Part shown: piece by piece, positions 32,076 to 43,360 of the stretch | How the letters are laid out: each line of letters opens with the position of its first letter | Numbering within the stretch: position 1 is the stretch's first letter | Assembly (NCBI GenBank): GCA_036785325.1 | Contig: JAXIVH010000037.1 | Coordinates: 3,156,689-3,220,688 of the forward strand | DNA from: Urophycis tenuis | Lineage: Eukaryota; Chordata; Actinopteri; Gadiformes; Phycidae | Reading direction: 5' to 3' | Length of the DNA: 64,000 nucleotides | Notes under the pieces: generated by a model | Databases searched by the model: none | What the model was told of the DNA's origin: nothing | What the model saw: only the letters and a program-made list of their open reading frames with translations | Translations under genes and position numbers: made by a program

Positions 32076-33013
32076 AGGTTAAGGTTAGGGTAGATTTAGG
32101 GGTAGAGTTAGCAGTTAACCTTAACGTTAGGTTTGATGTAAATGGGAGGGGTTGCGGTTAGGGTTAAGGTTAGGGCTGAGGTTAGGGTTAGGTATAAGGT
32201 TACGGTTTAGGGTTAAGGTTAGGGTTAAGGTTAGGGTTACGGTTAGGGCTAAGGTTAGGGCTAAGGTTAGAGCAAGGGTTAGGGTTAGCGTTACGGTTAG
32301 GGTAAGGTTAGGGTTAGGGTTAGAGGTTAGGGGTTAGGGGTTAGGGTTAAGATGAGGGCTGAGGTTAGGGTTAGGGTTAGGGCTGAGGTTAGGGTTAGGT
32401 TTAAGGTTAGGGATAAGGTTAGGGTTGGGGTTACGGCTGAGATTGGGGTTAAGGTTAGGGTTGAGGTTAGGGTTAGTGTTATGGATAAGGTTAGGTTAAG
32501 TGTTAGGGCCAAGGTTAGGGTTAAGGTTATGGTTAAGATTAGGGTTAGGGCTAGAATTAGGGTTAGGGCTAAGGTTAGGGTTAGGGTTATGGCTGAGGTT
32601 AGGGTTAAGGTTAGGTTTGAGGTTAGTGTTAAGGTTAGGGCCAAGGTTAGGGTTAGGGTTAAGGTTAGGGTTAGGGCTAAGGTTAGGGTTAGGGTTATGG
32701 CTGAGGCTAGGGTTAGGGCTAAAGTTAGGGCAAAGGTTAGAGTTAGGGTTAGCGTTAGAGTTAGGGTAGGGTTAGTGTTGGAGGTTAGGGTAGGCTTAGG
32801 GTTAGAGTTAGAGTAGGGGTTAGGGTTAGAGTTAGAGTAGGGGTTAGGGTTAGTGTTAAGGCTAAGGTTAGGGGTTGAGGTTAGTGTTAAGATTAGGGCC
32901 AAGGTAAGGGTTAGTGTTAGGGTTGAGTTAGGGTTAGGGCTAAGGTTAGGCCTATGGTTAGGGTTGGGGTTGAGGTTATCCCTAGGGTTAGAGTTAGAGC
33001 TAGAGATTGAGTA
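32076..33013 (+). repeat. Degenerate telomere-like block (representative, unit 9)
   Basis: About 940 bp built of hexamers related to TTAGGG, chiefly TTAGGG, TTAAGG, CTAAGG, CTGAGG, TTATGG, TTACGG and TTGGGG, always with the G-rich strand on +. The register is mostly a multiple of 6, so stop codons are rare on both strands and long low-complexity frames result. The block is not an active telomere: perfect tandem TTAGGG never exceeds a few copies. It ends in a GTTAGAG/GCTAGAGATTGAG tail that is present only in long units. Confidence 0.9.
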
Positions 33014-33026
33014 AGGTAGAGTCAAG

Positions 33027-33055
33027 GTGAGACAGTCTGTACGGACTGAACTCAC
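33027..33055. repeat. Imperfect hairpin in the L module
   Basis: GTGAG-A-CAGTC-TGTACG-GACTG-AA-CTCAC: ten base pairs in two helices around small bulges and a 6-nt loop. It is present in all long units, for example 15517-15545 and 21269-21297. It may be part of a former structured RNA or a transposon end; not assignable. Confidence 0.7.
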
Positions 33056-33095
33056 CCCCGCCGGATCGGGCTAGTACACTCTATCTCCCACAACT

Positions 33096-33113
33096 CCCTC
33101 ATTTCCATGAGGG
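33096..33113. repeat. Perfect 7-bp hairpin in the L module
   Basis: CCCTCAT-TTCC-ATGAGGG, a perfect stem with a 4-nt loop, 41 bp after the previous hairpin. On either strand it is not followed by a T-run that would suggest a terminator. Confidence 0.7.
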
Positions 33114-33190
33114 AAGACAGGGGAGAAGAGATGGGAGGAGTATATATATTTAATATATATTTTTTTAGTAAATAAATACATCGAGAGACT

Positions 33191-33608
33191 CACAGCTGGA
33201 GTGGGTTTTAATCTTTGTATTCAAGGTTGTTCCTCCTCTTTTGATTCCTCGCTGGTGGTGCGTCGTCTCCACCTAGTGGTCGTTTTGTGAAGAAGAGTTA
33301 TAGAAATAGAAATAGAAATACTCTATTGTTCCCAGGTTGGGAAATTGCATTAATAGGTAAGTAATAATAATAATAACAATAATAATAGGTAATTGCAATA
33401 GTTGGTAAGGTAATCTATATTTAATTTATTTATTTATATTTGTATATTTATTTAGTCTATTTATTTATTCATTTTTGTTTATTTATTTATTTAGATAAAG
33501 AGGATCACAGCTGGAGTGAGTTTTTAGTCTTTGTGTTAAAGGCTGGTTGCCTTCTTTTGATTCTTCAGTGGTGGTCCATCGCCTCCATCTAGTGGTCGTT
33601 TTGTGAAT
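33191..33608. repeat. Two diverged copies of a 102-bp retroposon-like element
   Basis: The stretches 33191-33292 and 33506-33608 align throughout: CACAGCTGGAGTG, a T-rich TTTAATCTTTGT/TTTAGTCTTTGT part, TCTTTTGATTC, a GTGGT-rich part and CTAGTGGTCGTTTTGTGAA. Read on the minus strand each begins TTCACAAAACGACCACTAG and runs into an A/T-rich simple repeat, like the 3' end and tail of a SINE or LINE. Read on the plus strand an AATAAA-like hexamer precedes the motif, as in an LTR. The class is unresolved. Confidence 0.6.
33361..33497. repeat. AT-rich simple-repeat tract (TAA/TTTA)n
   Basis: Interrupted TAA repeats (the site of the 9-bp allele difference) lead through a short mixed stretch into TTTA repeats. 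It lies between the two 102-bp elements and would be the A-rich tail of the downstream copy if that copy is a minus-strand retroposon. Confidence 0.85.
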
Positions 33609-33679
33609 AACAGTTGGTAAGGTAATATAAATGGGTTGTGTAGAGAGCCCGTTCTTTCGATGGCCCTGGCTCGGTTAGG

Positions 33680-35728
33680 TTCGTTAGAGTTATCTCGATG
33701 ACCCCCCCCACCTCATCCAACGACTCGGTAGTTGAATAGGGGATCAAAGGCAGTTGCACTCGCCAATATCTAGTCATCCGCAGCTCTCTTTTCCCATATT
33801 ACCAAGAATGAAGTAAAACGAAATGGTTATCTGTCTTGTTGTGATATAACCGCTGATTTGGAGATATAGACTTGTTTTTCCTTTTCCCAAAGGTTTTCTT
33901 TGTTCCAAGATGAAGGTCAATCTAGTTTGATTGAAGGTACTTCCAATGCATTGGTATATTTACTTATTTGAATAAAGACGAGTCACAGCTGGAGTGAGAC
34001 TTTTCTTTTCCATTTCTATTTTAGTATAAACGTGCTATCGAAATATTAGGACACGTCATCAGTAGTGGACCCTGGGATCATAGGGTGTTTCTGGCCATTG
34101 TCACTATACACCCTCACCCAAGGGAGGCCCCCCCGAGAGTGATCAATTCTCAAGGTGTGTCGTTTCCGAAATGGAATTGGTATTGGGTTTAAGCTTTTTT
34201 AGGAGTGATCATTTGTTGAGGTAACGTCGAGGTAAGTAAAGGTAAGTAAAACACTTTTTAGGATACATTGTTTTGGTTATGGAGAGGAGGGGGCACATAC
34301 TTACCCCCTGACCAGCACAAACCAGTTGTTAACACCGCTAGGTAGCCCTGGTTTGGCCAATCAGGGCCGGAGCTTGGTTCTTGTCCTCTGTTGGGTCCAG
34401 ATGAACTAGCAGAAAACTGGGGTCACGAAGGACCGAGGCCAGCCGTGACAAAGCACTGCCTCCACGGTCCCCCAATGCAGCTATCCTCAGCGATGGGTGT
34501 CCAGACCTAGGAAAGACCAAGACCAGCCCCGACCAGCGGTGCCTTCCCAGTCGGTCCCAGGGTAGGAAAGGCCAAGGCCAGCCGCGACTAAGCACTGCCT
34601 CCCTGGCCCCTCCAGGACCCCATGCCGAACAGCCTGTTAATAACAATTCCTGTGCCCCATACACCGCGCGACTACAGAGATTGTGTAGGAAGTTGACCTT
34701 AGAGAAGACTCAATGGCTTACTTTCCTCACCCAAAACAACAATTTCTTGGGGTAGTCTATTCTCGCCGTAGGTACTTCGGTAATGGGTTTTTTTGTGAAA
34801 AGTTTTCCGGATGAAATGCATGCTGGGTAATTGTCTTCTTCCTCCAATATGTCAAGTGTAGGTTAAGGTTAGGGTAGATTTAGGGGTAGAGTTAGCAGTT
34901 AACCTTAACGTTAGGTTTGAAGTAAATGGGAGGGGTTGCGGTTAGGGTTAAGGTTAGGGCTGAGGTTAGGGTTAGGTATAAGGTTACGGTTTAGGGTTAA
35001 GGTTAGGGTTAAGGTTAGGGTTACGGTTAGGGCTAAGGTTAGGGCTAAGGTTAGAGTAAGGGTTAGGGTTAGCGTTACGGTTAGGGTAAGGTTAGGGTTA
35101 GGGTTAGAGGTTAGGGGTTAGGGGTTAGGGTTAAGATGAGGGCTGAGGTTAGGGTTAGGTTTAAGGTTAGGGATAAGGTTAGGGTTGGGGTTACGGCTGA
35201 GATTGGGGTTAAGGTTAGGGTTGAGGTTAGGGTTAGTGTTATGGATAAGGTTAGGTTAAGTGTTAGGGCCAAGGTTAGGGTTAAGGTTATGGTTAAGATT
35301 AGGGTTAGGGCTAGAATTAGGGTTAGGGCTAAGGTTAGGGTTAGGGTTATGGCTGAGGTTAGGGTTAAGGTTAGGTTTGAGGTTAGTGTTAAGGTTAGGG
35401 CCAAGGTTAGGGTTAGGGTTAAGGTTAGGGTTAGGGCTAAGGTTAGGGTTAGGGTTATGGCTGAGGCTAGGGTTAGGGCTAAAGTTAGGGCAAAGGTTAG
35501 AGTTAGGGTTAGCGTTAGAGTTAGGGTAGGGTTAGTGTTGGAGGTTAGGGTAGGCTTAGGGTTAGAGTTAGAGTAGGGGTTAGGGTTAGAGTTAGAGTAA
35601 GGGTTAGGGTTAGTGTTAAGGCTAAGGTTAGGGGTTGAGGTTAGTGTTAAGATTAGGGCCAAGGTAAGGGTTAGTGTTAGGGTTGAGTTAGGGTTAGGGC
35701 TAAGGTTAGGCCTATGGTTAGGGTTGGG
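33680..35728 (+). repeat. Macrosatellite unit 10, short (2,049 bp)
   Basis: Core 33680-34859 and telomere-like block 34860-35728. The core combines GATGAAGG, TCTATTTTAGTAT and TTTTTTAGG, a combination repeated only in unit 20. Confidence 0.95.
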
Positions 35729-37801
35729 TTCGTTAGAGTTATCTCGATGACCCCCCCCACCTCATCCAACGACTCGGTAGTTGAATAGGGGATCAAAGGC
35801 AGTTGCACTCGCCAATATCTAGTCATCCGCAGCTCTCTTTTCCCATATTACCAAGAATGAAGTAAAACGAAATGGTTATCTGTCTTGTTGTGATATAACC
35901 GCTGATTTGGAGATATAGACTTGTTTTTCCTTTTCCCAAAGGTTTTCTTTGTTCCAAGATGGAGGTCAATCTAGTTTGATTGAAGGTACTTCCAATGCAT
36001 TGGTATATTTACTTATTTGAATAAAGACGAGTCACAGCTGGAGTGAGACTTTTCTTTTCCATTTCTATTTGAGTATAAACGTGCTATCGAAATATTAGGA
36101 CACGTCATCAGTAGTGGACCCTGGGATCATAGGGTGTTTCTGGCCATTGTCACTATACACCCTCACCCAAGGGAGGCCCCCCCGAGAGTGATCAATTCTC
36201 AAGGTGTGTCGTTTCCGAAATGGAATTGGTATTGGGTTTAAGCTTTTTTAGGAGTGATCATTTGTTGAGGTAACGTCGAGGTAAGTAAAGGTAAGTAAAA
36301 CACTTTTTAGGATACATTGTTTTGGTTATGGAGAGGAGGGGGCACATACTTACCCCCTGACCAGCACAAACCAGTTGTTAACACCGCTAGGTAGCCCTGG
36401 TTTGGCCAATCAGGGCCGGAGCTTGGTTCTTGTCCTCTGTTGGGTCCAGATGAACTAGCAGAAAACTGGGGTCACGAAGGACCGAGGCCAGCCGTGACAA
36501 AGCACTGCCTCCACGGTCCCCCAATGCAGCTATCCTCAGCGATGGGTGTCCAGACCTAGGAAAGACCAAGACCAGCCCCGACCAGCGGTGCCTTCCCAGT
36601 CGGTCCCAGGGTAGGAAAGGCCAAGGCCAGCCGCGACTAAGCACTGCCTCCCTGGCCCCTCCAGGACCCCATGCCGAACAGCCTGTTAATAACAATTCCT
36701 GTGCCCCATACACCGCGCGACTACAGAGATTGTGTAGGAAGTTGACCTTAGAGAAGACTCAATGGCTTACTTTCCTCACCCAAAACAACAATTTCTTGGG
36801 GTAGTCTATTCTCGCCGTAGGTACTTCGGTAATGGGTTTTTTTGTGAAAAGTTTTCCGGATGAAATGCATGCTGGGTAATTGTCTTCTTCCTCCAATATG
36901 TCAAGTGTAGGTTAAGGTTAGGGTAGATTTAGGGGTAGAGTTAGCAGTTAACCTTAACGTTAGGTTTGAAGTAAATGGGAGGGGTTACGGTTAGGGTTAA
37001 GGTTAGGGCTGAGGTTAGGGTTAGGTATAAGGTTACGGTTTAGGGTTAAGGTTAGGGTTAAGGTTAGGGTTACGGTTAGGGCTAAGGTTAGGGCTAAGGT
37101 TAGAGTAAGGGTTAGGGTTAGCGTTACGGTTAGGGTAAGGTTAGGGTTAGGGTTAGAGGTTAGGGGTTAGGGGTTAGGGTTAAGATGAGGGCTGAGGTTA
37201 GGGTTAAGGTTAGGGCTGAGGTTAGGGTTAGGTTTAAGGTTAGGGATAAGGATAGGGTTGAGGTTACGGCTGAGATTGGGGTTAAGGTTAGGGTTGAGGT
37301 TAGGGTTAGTGTTATGGATAAGGTTAGGTTAAGTGTTAGGGCCAAGGTTAGGGTTAAGGTTATGGTTAAGATTAGGGTTAGGGCTAGAATTAGGGTTAGG
37401 GCTAAGGTTAGGGTTAGGGTTATGGCTGAGGTTAGGGTTAAGGTTAGGTTTGAGGTTAGTGTTAAGGTTAGGGCCAAGGTTAGGGTTAGGGTTAAGGTTA
37501 GGGTTAGGGCTAAGGTAAGGGTTAGGGTTATGGCTGAGGCTAGGGTTAGGGCTAAAGTTAGGGCAAAGGTTAGAGTTAGGGTTAGCGTTAGAGTTAGGGT
37601 AGGGTTAGTGTTGGAGGTTAGGGTAGGCTTAGGGTTAGAGTTAGAGTAGGGGTTAGGGTTAGAGTTAGAGTAGGGCTTAGGGTTAGTGTTAAGGCTAAGG
37701 TTAGGGGTTGAGGTTAGTGTTAAGATTAGGGCCAAGGTAAGGGTTAGTGTTAGGGTTGAGTTAGGGTTAGGGCTAAGGTTAGGCCTATGGTTAGGGTTGG
37801 G
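35729..37801 (+). repeat. Macrosatellite unit 11, short (2,073 bp)
   Basis: Core 35729-36908 and telomere-like block 36909-37801. The block starts with GGGGTTACGG and contains GATAGGGTTGAGG and GAGTAGGGCTTAGG, as in units 6 and 21. Confidence 0.95.
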
Positions 37802-40576
37802 TTCGTTAGAGTTATCTCGATGACCCCCCCCACCTCATCCAACGACTCGGTAGTTGAATAGGGGATCAAAGGCAGTTGCACTCGCCAATATCTAGTCATC
37901 CGCAGCTCTCTTTTCCCATATTACCAAGAATGAAGTAAAACGAAATGGTTATCTGTCTTGTTGTGATATAACCGCTGATTTGGAGATATAGACTTGTTTT
38001 TCCTTTTCCCAAAGGTTTTCTTTGTTCCAAGATGAAGGTCAATCTTGTTTGATTGAAGGTACTTCCAATGCATTGGTATATTTACTTATTTGAATAAAGA
38101 CGAGTCACAGCTGGAGTGAGACTTTTCTATTCAATTTCTATTTGAGTATAAACGTGCTATCGAAATATTAGGACACGTCATCAGTAGTGGACCCTGGGAT
38201 CATAGGGTGTTTCTGGCCATTGTCACTATACACCCTCACCCAAGGGAGGCCCCCCCGAGAGTGATCAATTCTCAAGGTGTGTCGTTTCCGAAATGGAATT
38301 GGTATTGGGTTTAAGCTTTTTTAGGAGTGATCATTTGTTGAGGTAACGTTGAGGTAAGTAAAGGTAAGTAAAACACTTTTTAGGATACATTGTTTTGGTT
38401 ATGGAGAGGAGGGGGCACATACTTACCCCCTGACCAGCACAAACCAGTTGTTAACACCGCTAGGTAGCCCTGGTTTGGCCAATCAGGGCCGGAGCTTGGT
38501 TCTTGTCCTCTGTTGGGTCCAGATGAACTAGCAGAAAACTGGGGTCACGAAGGACCGAGGCCAGCCGTGACAAAGCACTGCCTCCACGGTCCCCCAATGC
38601 AGCTATCCTCAGCGATGGGTGTCCAGACCTAGGAAAGACCAAGACCAGCCCCGACCAGCGGTGCCTTCCCAGTCGGTCCCAGGGTAGGAAAGGCCAAGGC
38701 CAGCCGCGACTAAGCACTGCCTCCCTGGCCCCTCCAGGACCCCATGCCGAACAGCCTGTTAATAACAATTCCTGTGCCCCATACACCGCGCGACTACAGA
38801 GATTGTGTAGGAAGTTGACCTTAGAGAAGACTCAATGGCTTACTTTCCTCACCCAAAACAACAATTTCTTGGGGTAGTCTATTCTCGCCGTAGGTACTTC
38901 GGTAATGGGTTTTTTTGTGAAAAGTTTTCCGGATGAAATGCATGCTGGGTAATTGTCTTCTTCCTCCAATATGTCAAGTGTAGGTTAAGGTTAGGGTAGA
39001 TTTAGGGGTAGAGTTAGCAGTTAACCTTAACGTTAGGTTTGAAGTAAATGGGAGGGGTTGCGGTTAGGGTTAAGGTTAGGGCTGAGGTTAGGGTTAGGTA
39101 TAAGGTTACGGTTTAGGGTTAAGGTTAGGGTTAAGGTTAGGGTTACGGTTAGGGCTAAGGTTAGGGCTAAGGTTAGAGTAAGGGTTAGGGTTAGCGTTAC
39201 GGTTAGGGTAAGGTTAGGGTTAGGGTTAGAGGTTAGGGGTTAGGGGTTAGGGTTAAGATGAGGGCTGAGGTTAGGGTTAAGGTTAGGGCTGAGGTTAGGG
39301 TTAGGTTTAAGGTTAGGGATAAGGTTAGGGTTGGGGTTACGGCTGAGATTGGGGTTAAGGTTAGGGTTGAGGTTAGGGTTAGTGTTATGGATAAGGTTAG
39401 GTTAAGTGTTAGGGCCAAGGTTAGGGTTAAGGTTATGGTTAAGATTAGGGTTAGGGCTAGAATTAGGGTTAGGGCTAAGGTTAGGGTTAGGGTTATGGCT
39501 GAGGTTAGGGTTAAGGTTAGGTTTGAGGTTAGTGTTAAGGTAAGGGCCAAGGTTAGGGTTAGGGTTAAGGTTAGGGTTAGGGCTAAGGTTAGGGTTAGGG
39601 TTATGGCTGAGGCTAGGGTTAGGGCTAAAGTTAGGGCAAAGGTTAGAGTTAGGGTTAGCGTTAGAGTTAGGGTAGGGTTAGTGTTGGAGGTTAGGGTAGG
39701 CTTAGGGTTAGAGTTAGAGTAGGGGTTAGGGTTAGAGTTAGAGTAGGGGTTAGGGTTAGTGTTAAGGCTAAGGTTAGGGGATGAGGTTAGTGTTAAGATT
39801 AGGGCCAAGGTAAGGGTTAGTGTTAGGGTTGAGTTAGGGTTAGGGCTAAGGTTAGGCCTATGGTTAGGGTTGGGGTTGAGGTTATCCCTAGGGTTAGAGT
39901 TAGAGCTAGAGATTGAGTAAGGTAGAGTCAAGGTGAGACAGTCTGTACGGACTGAACTCACCCCCGCCGGATCGGGCTAGTACACTCTATCTCCCACAAC
40001 TCCCTCATTTCCATGAGGGAAGACAGGGGAGAAGAGATGGGAGGAGTATATATATTTAATATATTTTTTTTTAGTAAATAAATACATCGAGAGACTCACA
40101 GCTGGAGTGGGTTTTAATCTTTGTATTCAAGGTTGTTCCTCCTCTTTTGATTCCTCGCTGGTGGTGCGTCGTCTCCACCTAGTGGTCGTTTTGTGAAGAA
40201 GAGTTATAGAAATAGAAATAGAAATACTCTATTGTTCCCAGGTTGGGAAATTGCATTAATAGGTAAGTAATAATAATAATAATAGGTAATTGCAATAGTT
40301 GGTAAGGTAATCTATATTTAATTTATTTATTTATATTTGTATATTTATTTAGTCTATTTATTTATTCATTTTTGTTTATTTATTTATTTAGATAAAGAGG
40401 ATCACAGCTGGAGTGAGTTTTTAGTCTTTGTGTTAAAGGCTGGTTGCCTTCTTTTGATTCTTCAGTGGTGGTCCATCGCCTCCATCTAGTGGTCGTTTTG
40501 TGAATAACAGTTGGTAAGGTAATATAAATGGGTTGTGTAGAGAGCCCGTTCTTTCGATGGCCCTGGCTCGGTTAGG
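37802..40576 (+). repeat. Macrosatellite unit 12, long (2,775 bp)
   Basis: Core 37802-38981, telomere-like block from 38982, L module (702-bp allele) 39875-40576. Private core variants CAATCTTGTTTG, TCTATTCAATTTC and AACGTTGAGG occur only here and in unit 22. GTTAAGGTAAGGGCC near 39540 and GGGGATGAGG near 39778 are found here alone. Confidence 0.95.
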
Positions 40577-43360
40577 TTCGTTAGAGTTATCTCGATGACC
40601 CCCCCCACCTCATCCAACGACTCGGTAGTTGAATAGGGGATCAAAGGCAGTTGCACTCGCCAATATCTAGTCATCCGCAGCTCTCTTTTCCCATATTACC
40701 AAGAATGAAGTAAAACGAAATGGTTATCTGTCTTGTTGTGATATAACCGCTGATTTGGAGATATAGACTTGTTTTTCCTTTTCCCAAAGGTTTTCTTTGT
40801 TCCAAGATGGAGGTCAATCTAGTTTGATTGAAGGTACTTCCAATGCATTGGTATATTTACTTATTTGAATAAAGACGAGTCACAGCTGGAGTGAGACTTT
40901 TCTTTTCCATTTCTATTTGAGTATAAACGTGCTATCGAAATATTAGGACACGTCATCAGTAGTGGACCCTGGGATCATAGGGTGTTTCTGGCCATTGTCA
41001 CTATACACCCTCACCCAAGGGAGGCCCCCCCGAGAGTGATCAATTCTCAAGGTGTGTCGTTTCCGAAATGGAATTGGTATTGGGTTTAAGCTTTTTTAGG
41101 AGTGATCATTTGTTGAGGTAACGTCGAGGTAAGTAAAGGTAAGTAAAACACTTTTTAGGATACATTGTTTTGGTTATGGAGAGGAGGGGGCACATACTTA
41201 CCCCCTGACCAGCACAAACCAGTTGTTAACACCGCTAGGTAGCCCTGGTTTGGCCAATCAGGGCCGGAGCTTGGTTCTTGTCCTCTGTTGGGTCCAGATG
41301 AACTAGCAGAAAACTGGGGTCACGAAGGACCGAGGCCAGCCGTGACAAAGCACTGCCTCCACGGTCCCCCAATGCAGCTATCCTCAGCGATGGGTGTCCA
41401 GACCTAGGAAAGACCAAGACCAGCCCCGACCAGCGGTGCCTTCCCAGTCGGTCCCAGGGTAGGAAAGGCCAAGGCCAGCCGCGACTAAGCACTGCCTCCC
41501 TGGCCCCTCCAGGACCCCATGCCGAACAGCCTGTTAATAACAATTCCTGTGCCCCATACACCGCGCGACTACAGAGATTGTGTAGGAAGTTGACCTTAGA
41601 GAAGACTCAATGGCTTACTTTCCTCACCCAAAACAACAATTTCTTGGGGTAGTCTATTCTCGCCGTAGGTACTTCGGTAATGGTTTTTTTTGTGAAAAGT
41701 TTTCCGGATGAAATGCATGCTGGGTAATTGTCTTCTTCCTCCAATATGTCAAGTGTAGGTTAAGGTTAGGGTAGATTTAGGGGTAGAGTTAGCAGTTAAC
41801 CTTAACGTTAGGTTTGAAGTAAATGGGAGGGGTTACGGTTAGGGTTAAGGTTAGGGCTGAGGTTAGGGTTAGGTATAAGGTTACGGTTTAGGGTTAAGGT
41901 TAGGGTTAAGGTTAGGGTTACGGTTAGGGCTAAGGTTAGGGCTAAGGTTAGAGTAAGGGTTAGGGTTAGCGTTACGGTTAGGGTAAGGTTAGGGTTAGGG
42001 TTAGAGGTTAGGGGTTAGGGGTTAGGGTTAAGATGAGGGCTGAGGTTAGGGTTAAGGTTAGGGCTGAGGTTAGGGTTAGGTTTAAGGTTAGGGATAAGGA
42101 TAGGGTTGGGGTTACGGCTGAGATTGGGGTTAAGGTTAGGGTTGAGGTTAGGGTTAGTGTTATGGATAAGGTTAGGTTAAGTGTTAGGGCCAAGGTTAGG
42201 GTTAAGGTTATGGTTAAGATTAGGGTTAGGGCTAGAATTAGGGTTAGGGCTAAGGTTAGGGTTAGGGTTATGGCTGAGGTTAGGGTTAAGGTTAGGTTTG
42301 AGGTTAGTGTTAAGGTTAGGGCCAAGGTTAGGGTTAGGGTTAAGGTTAGGGTTAGGGCTAAGGTAAGGGTTAGGGTTATGGCTGAGGCTAGGGTTAGGGC
42401 TAAAGTTAGGGCAAAGGTTAGAGTTAGGGTTAGCGTTAGAGTTAGGGTAGGGTTAGTGTTGGAGGTTAGGGTAGGCTTAGGGTTAGAGTTAGAGTAGGGG
42501 TTAGGGTTAGAGTTAGAGTAGGGGTTAGGGTTAGTGTTAAGGCTAAGGTTAGGGGTTGAGGTTAGTGTTAAGATTAGGGCCAAGGTAAGGGTTAGTGTTA
42601 GGGTTGAGTTAGGGTTAGGGCTAAGGTTAGGCCTATGGTTAGGGTTGGGGTTGAGGTTATCCCTAGGGTTAGAGTTAGAGCTAGAGATTGAGTAAGGTAG
42701 AGTCAAGGTGAGACAGTCTGTACGGACTGAACTCACCCCCGCCGGATCGGGCTAGTACATTCTATCTCCCCCAACTCCCTCATTTCCATGAGGGAAGACA
42801 GGGGAGAAGAGATGGGAGGAGTATATATATTTAATATATATTTTTTTAGTTAATAAATACATCGAGAGACTCACAGCTGGAGTGGGTTTTAATCTTTGTA
42901 TTCAAGGTTGTTCCTCCTCTTTTGATTCCTCGCTGGTGGTGCGTCGTCTCCACCTAGTGGTCGTTTTGTGAAGAAGAGTTATAGAAATAGAAATAGAAAT
43001 ACTCTATTGTTCCCAGGTTGGGAAATTGCATTAATAGGTAAGTAATAATAATAATAACAATAATAATAGGTAATTGCAATAGTTGGTAAGGTAATCTATA
43101 TTTGATTTATTTATTTATATTTGTATATTTATTTAGTCTATTTATTTATTCATTTTTGTTTATTTATTTATTTAGATAAAGAGGATCACAGCTGGAGTGA
43201 GTTTTTAGTCTTTGTGTTAAAGGCTGGTTGCCTTCTTTTGATTCTTCAGTGGTGGTCCATCGCCTCCATCTAGTGGTCGTTTTGTGAATAACAGTTGGTA
43301 AGGTAATATAAATGGGTTGTGTAGAGAGCCCGTTCTTTCGATGGCCCTGGCTCGGTTAGG
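40577..43360 (+). repeat. Macrosatellite unit 13, long (2,784 bp)
   Basis: Core 40577-41756, telomere-like block from 41757 (starting GGGGTTACGG), L module (711-bp allele) 42650-43360. CTAGTACATTCTATC in the L module is private (others CTAGTACACTC). CTCCCCCAACTCC links it to unit 6. Confidence 0.95.

Larger units (their letters stand above)
30895..33679 (+). repeat. Macrosatellite unit 9, long (2,785 bp)
   Basis: Core 30895-32075, telomere-like block 32076 to about 33013, L module (711-bp allele) 32969-33679. Diagnostic variants are TCTATTTTAGTAT in the core and GTTTGATGTAAATGG before the block. Units 16 and 19 have the same length and variants. Unit 9 begins the segment repeated 24,927 bp further right. 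Confidence 0.95.
32969..33679. repeat. L module (representative, 711-bp allele)
   Basis: Segment found only in long units. In order: the tail of the telomere-like block (GTTGAGGTTATCCC...), a GC-rich part with two hairpins (33027-33055, 33096-33113), an AT-rich part, two diverged copies of a 102-bp element (33191-33292 and 33506-33608), a TAA/TTTA-rich tract between them, and a link ending GGCTCGGTTAGG that joins the next core. Alleles: 702 bp in units 1, 4, 12, 14, 17; 711 bp in units 6, 9, 13, 16, 19. A 9-bp change in the TAA-repeat separates them. Confidence 0.9.
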
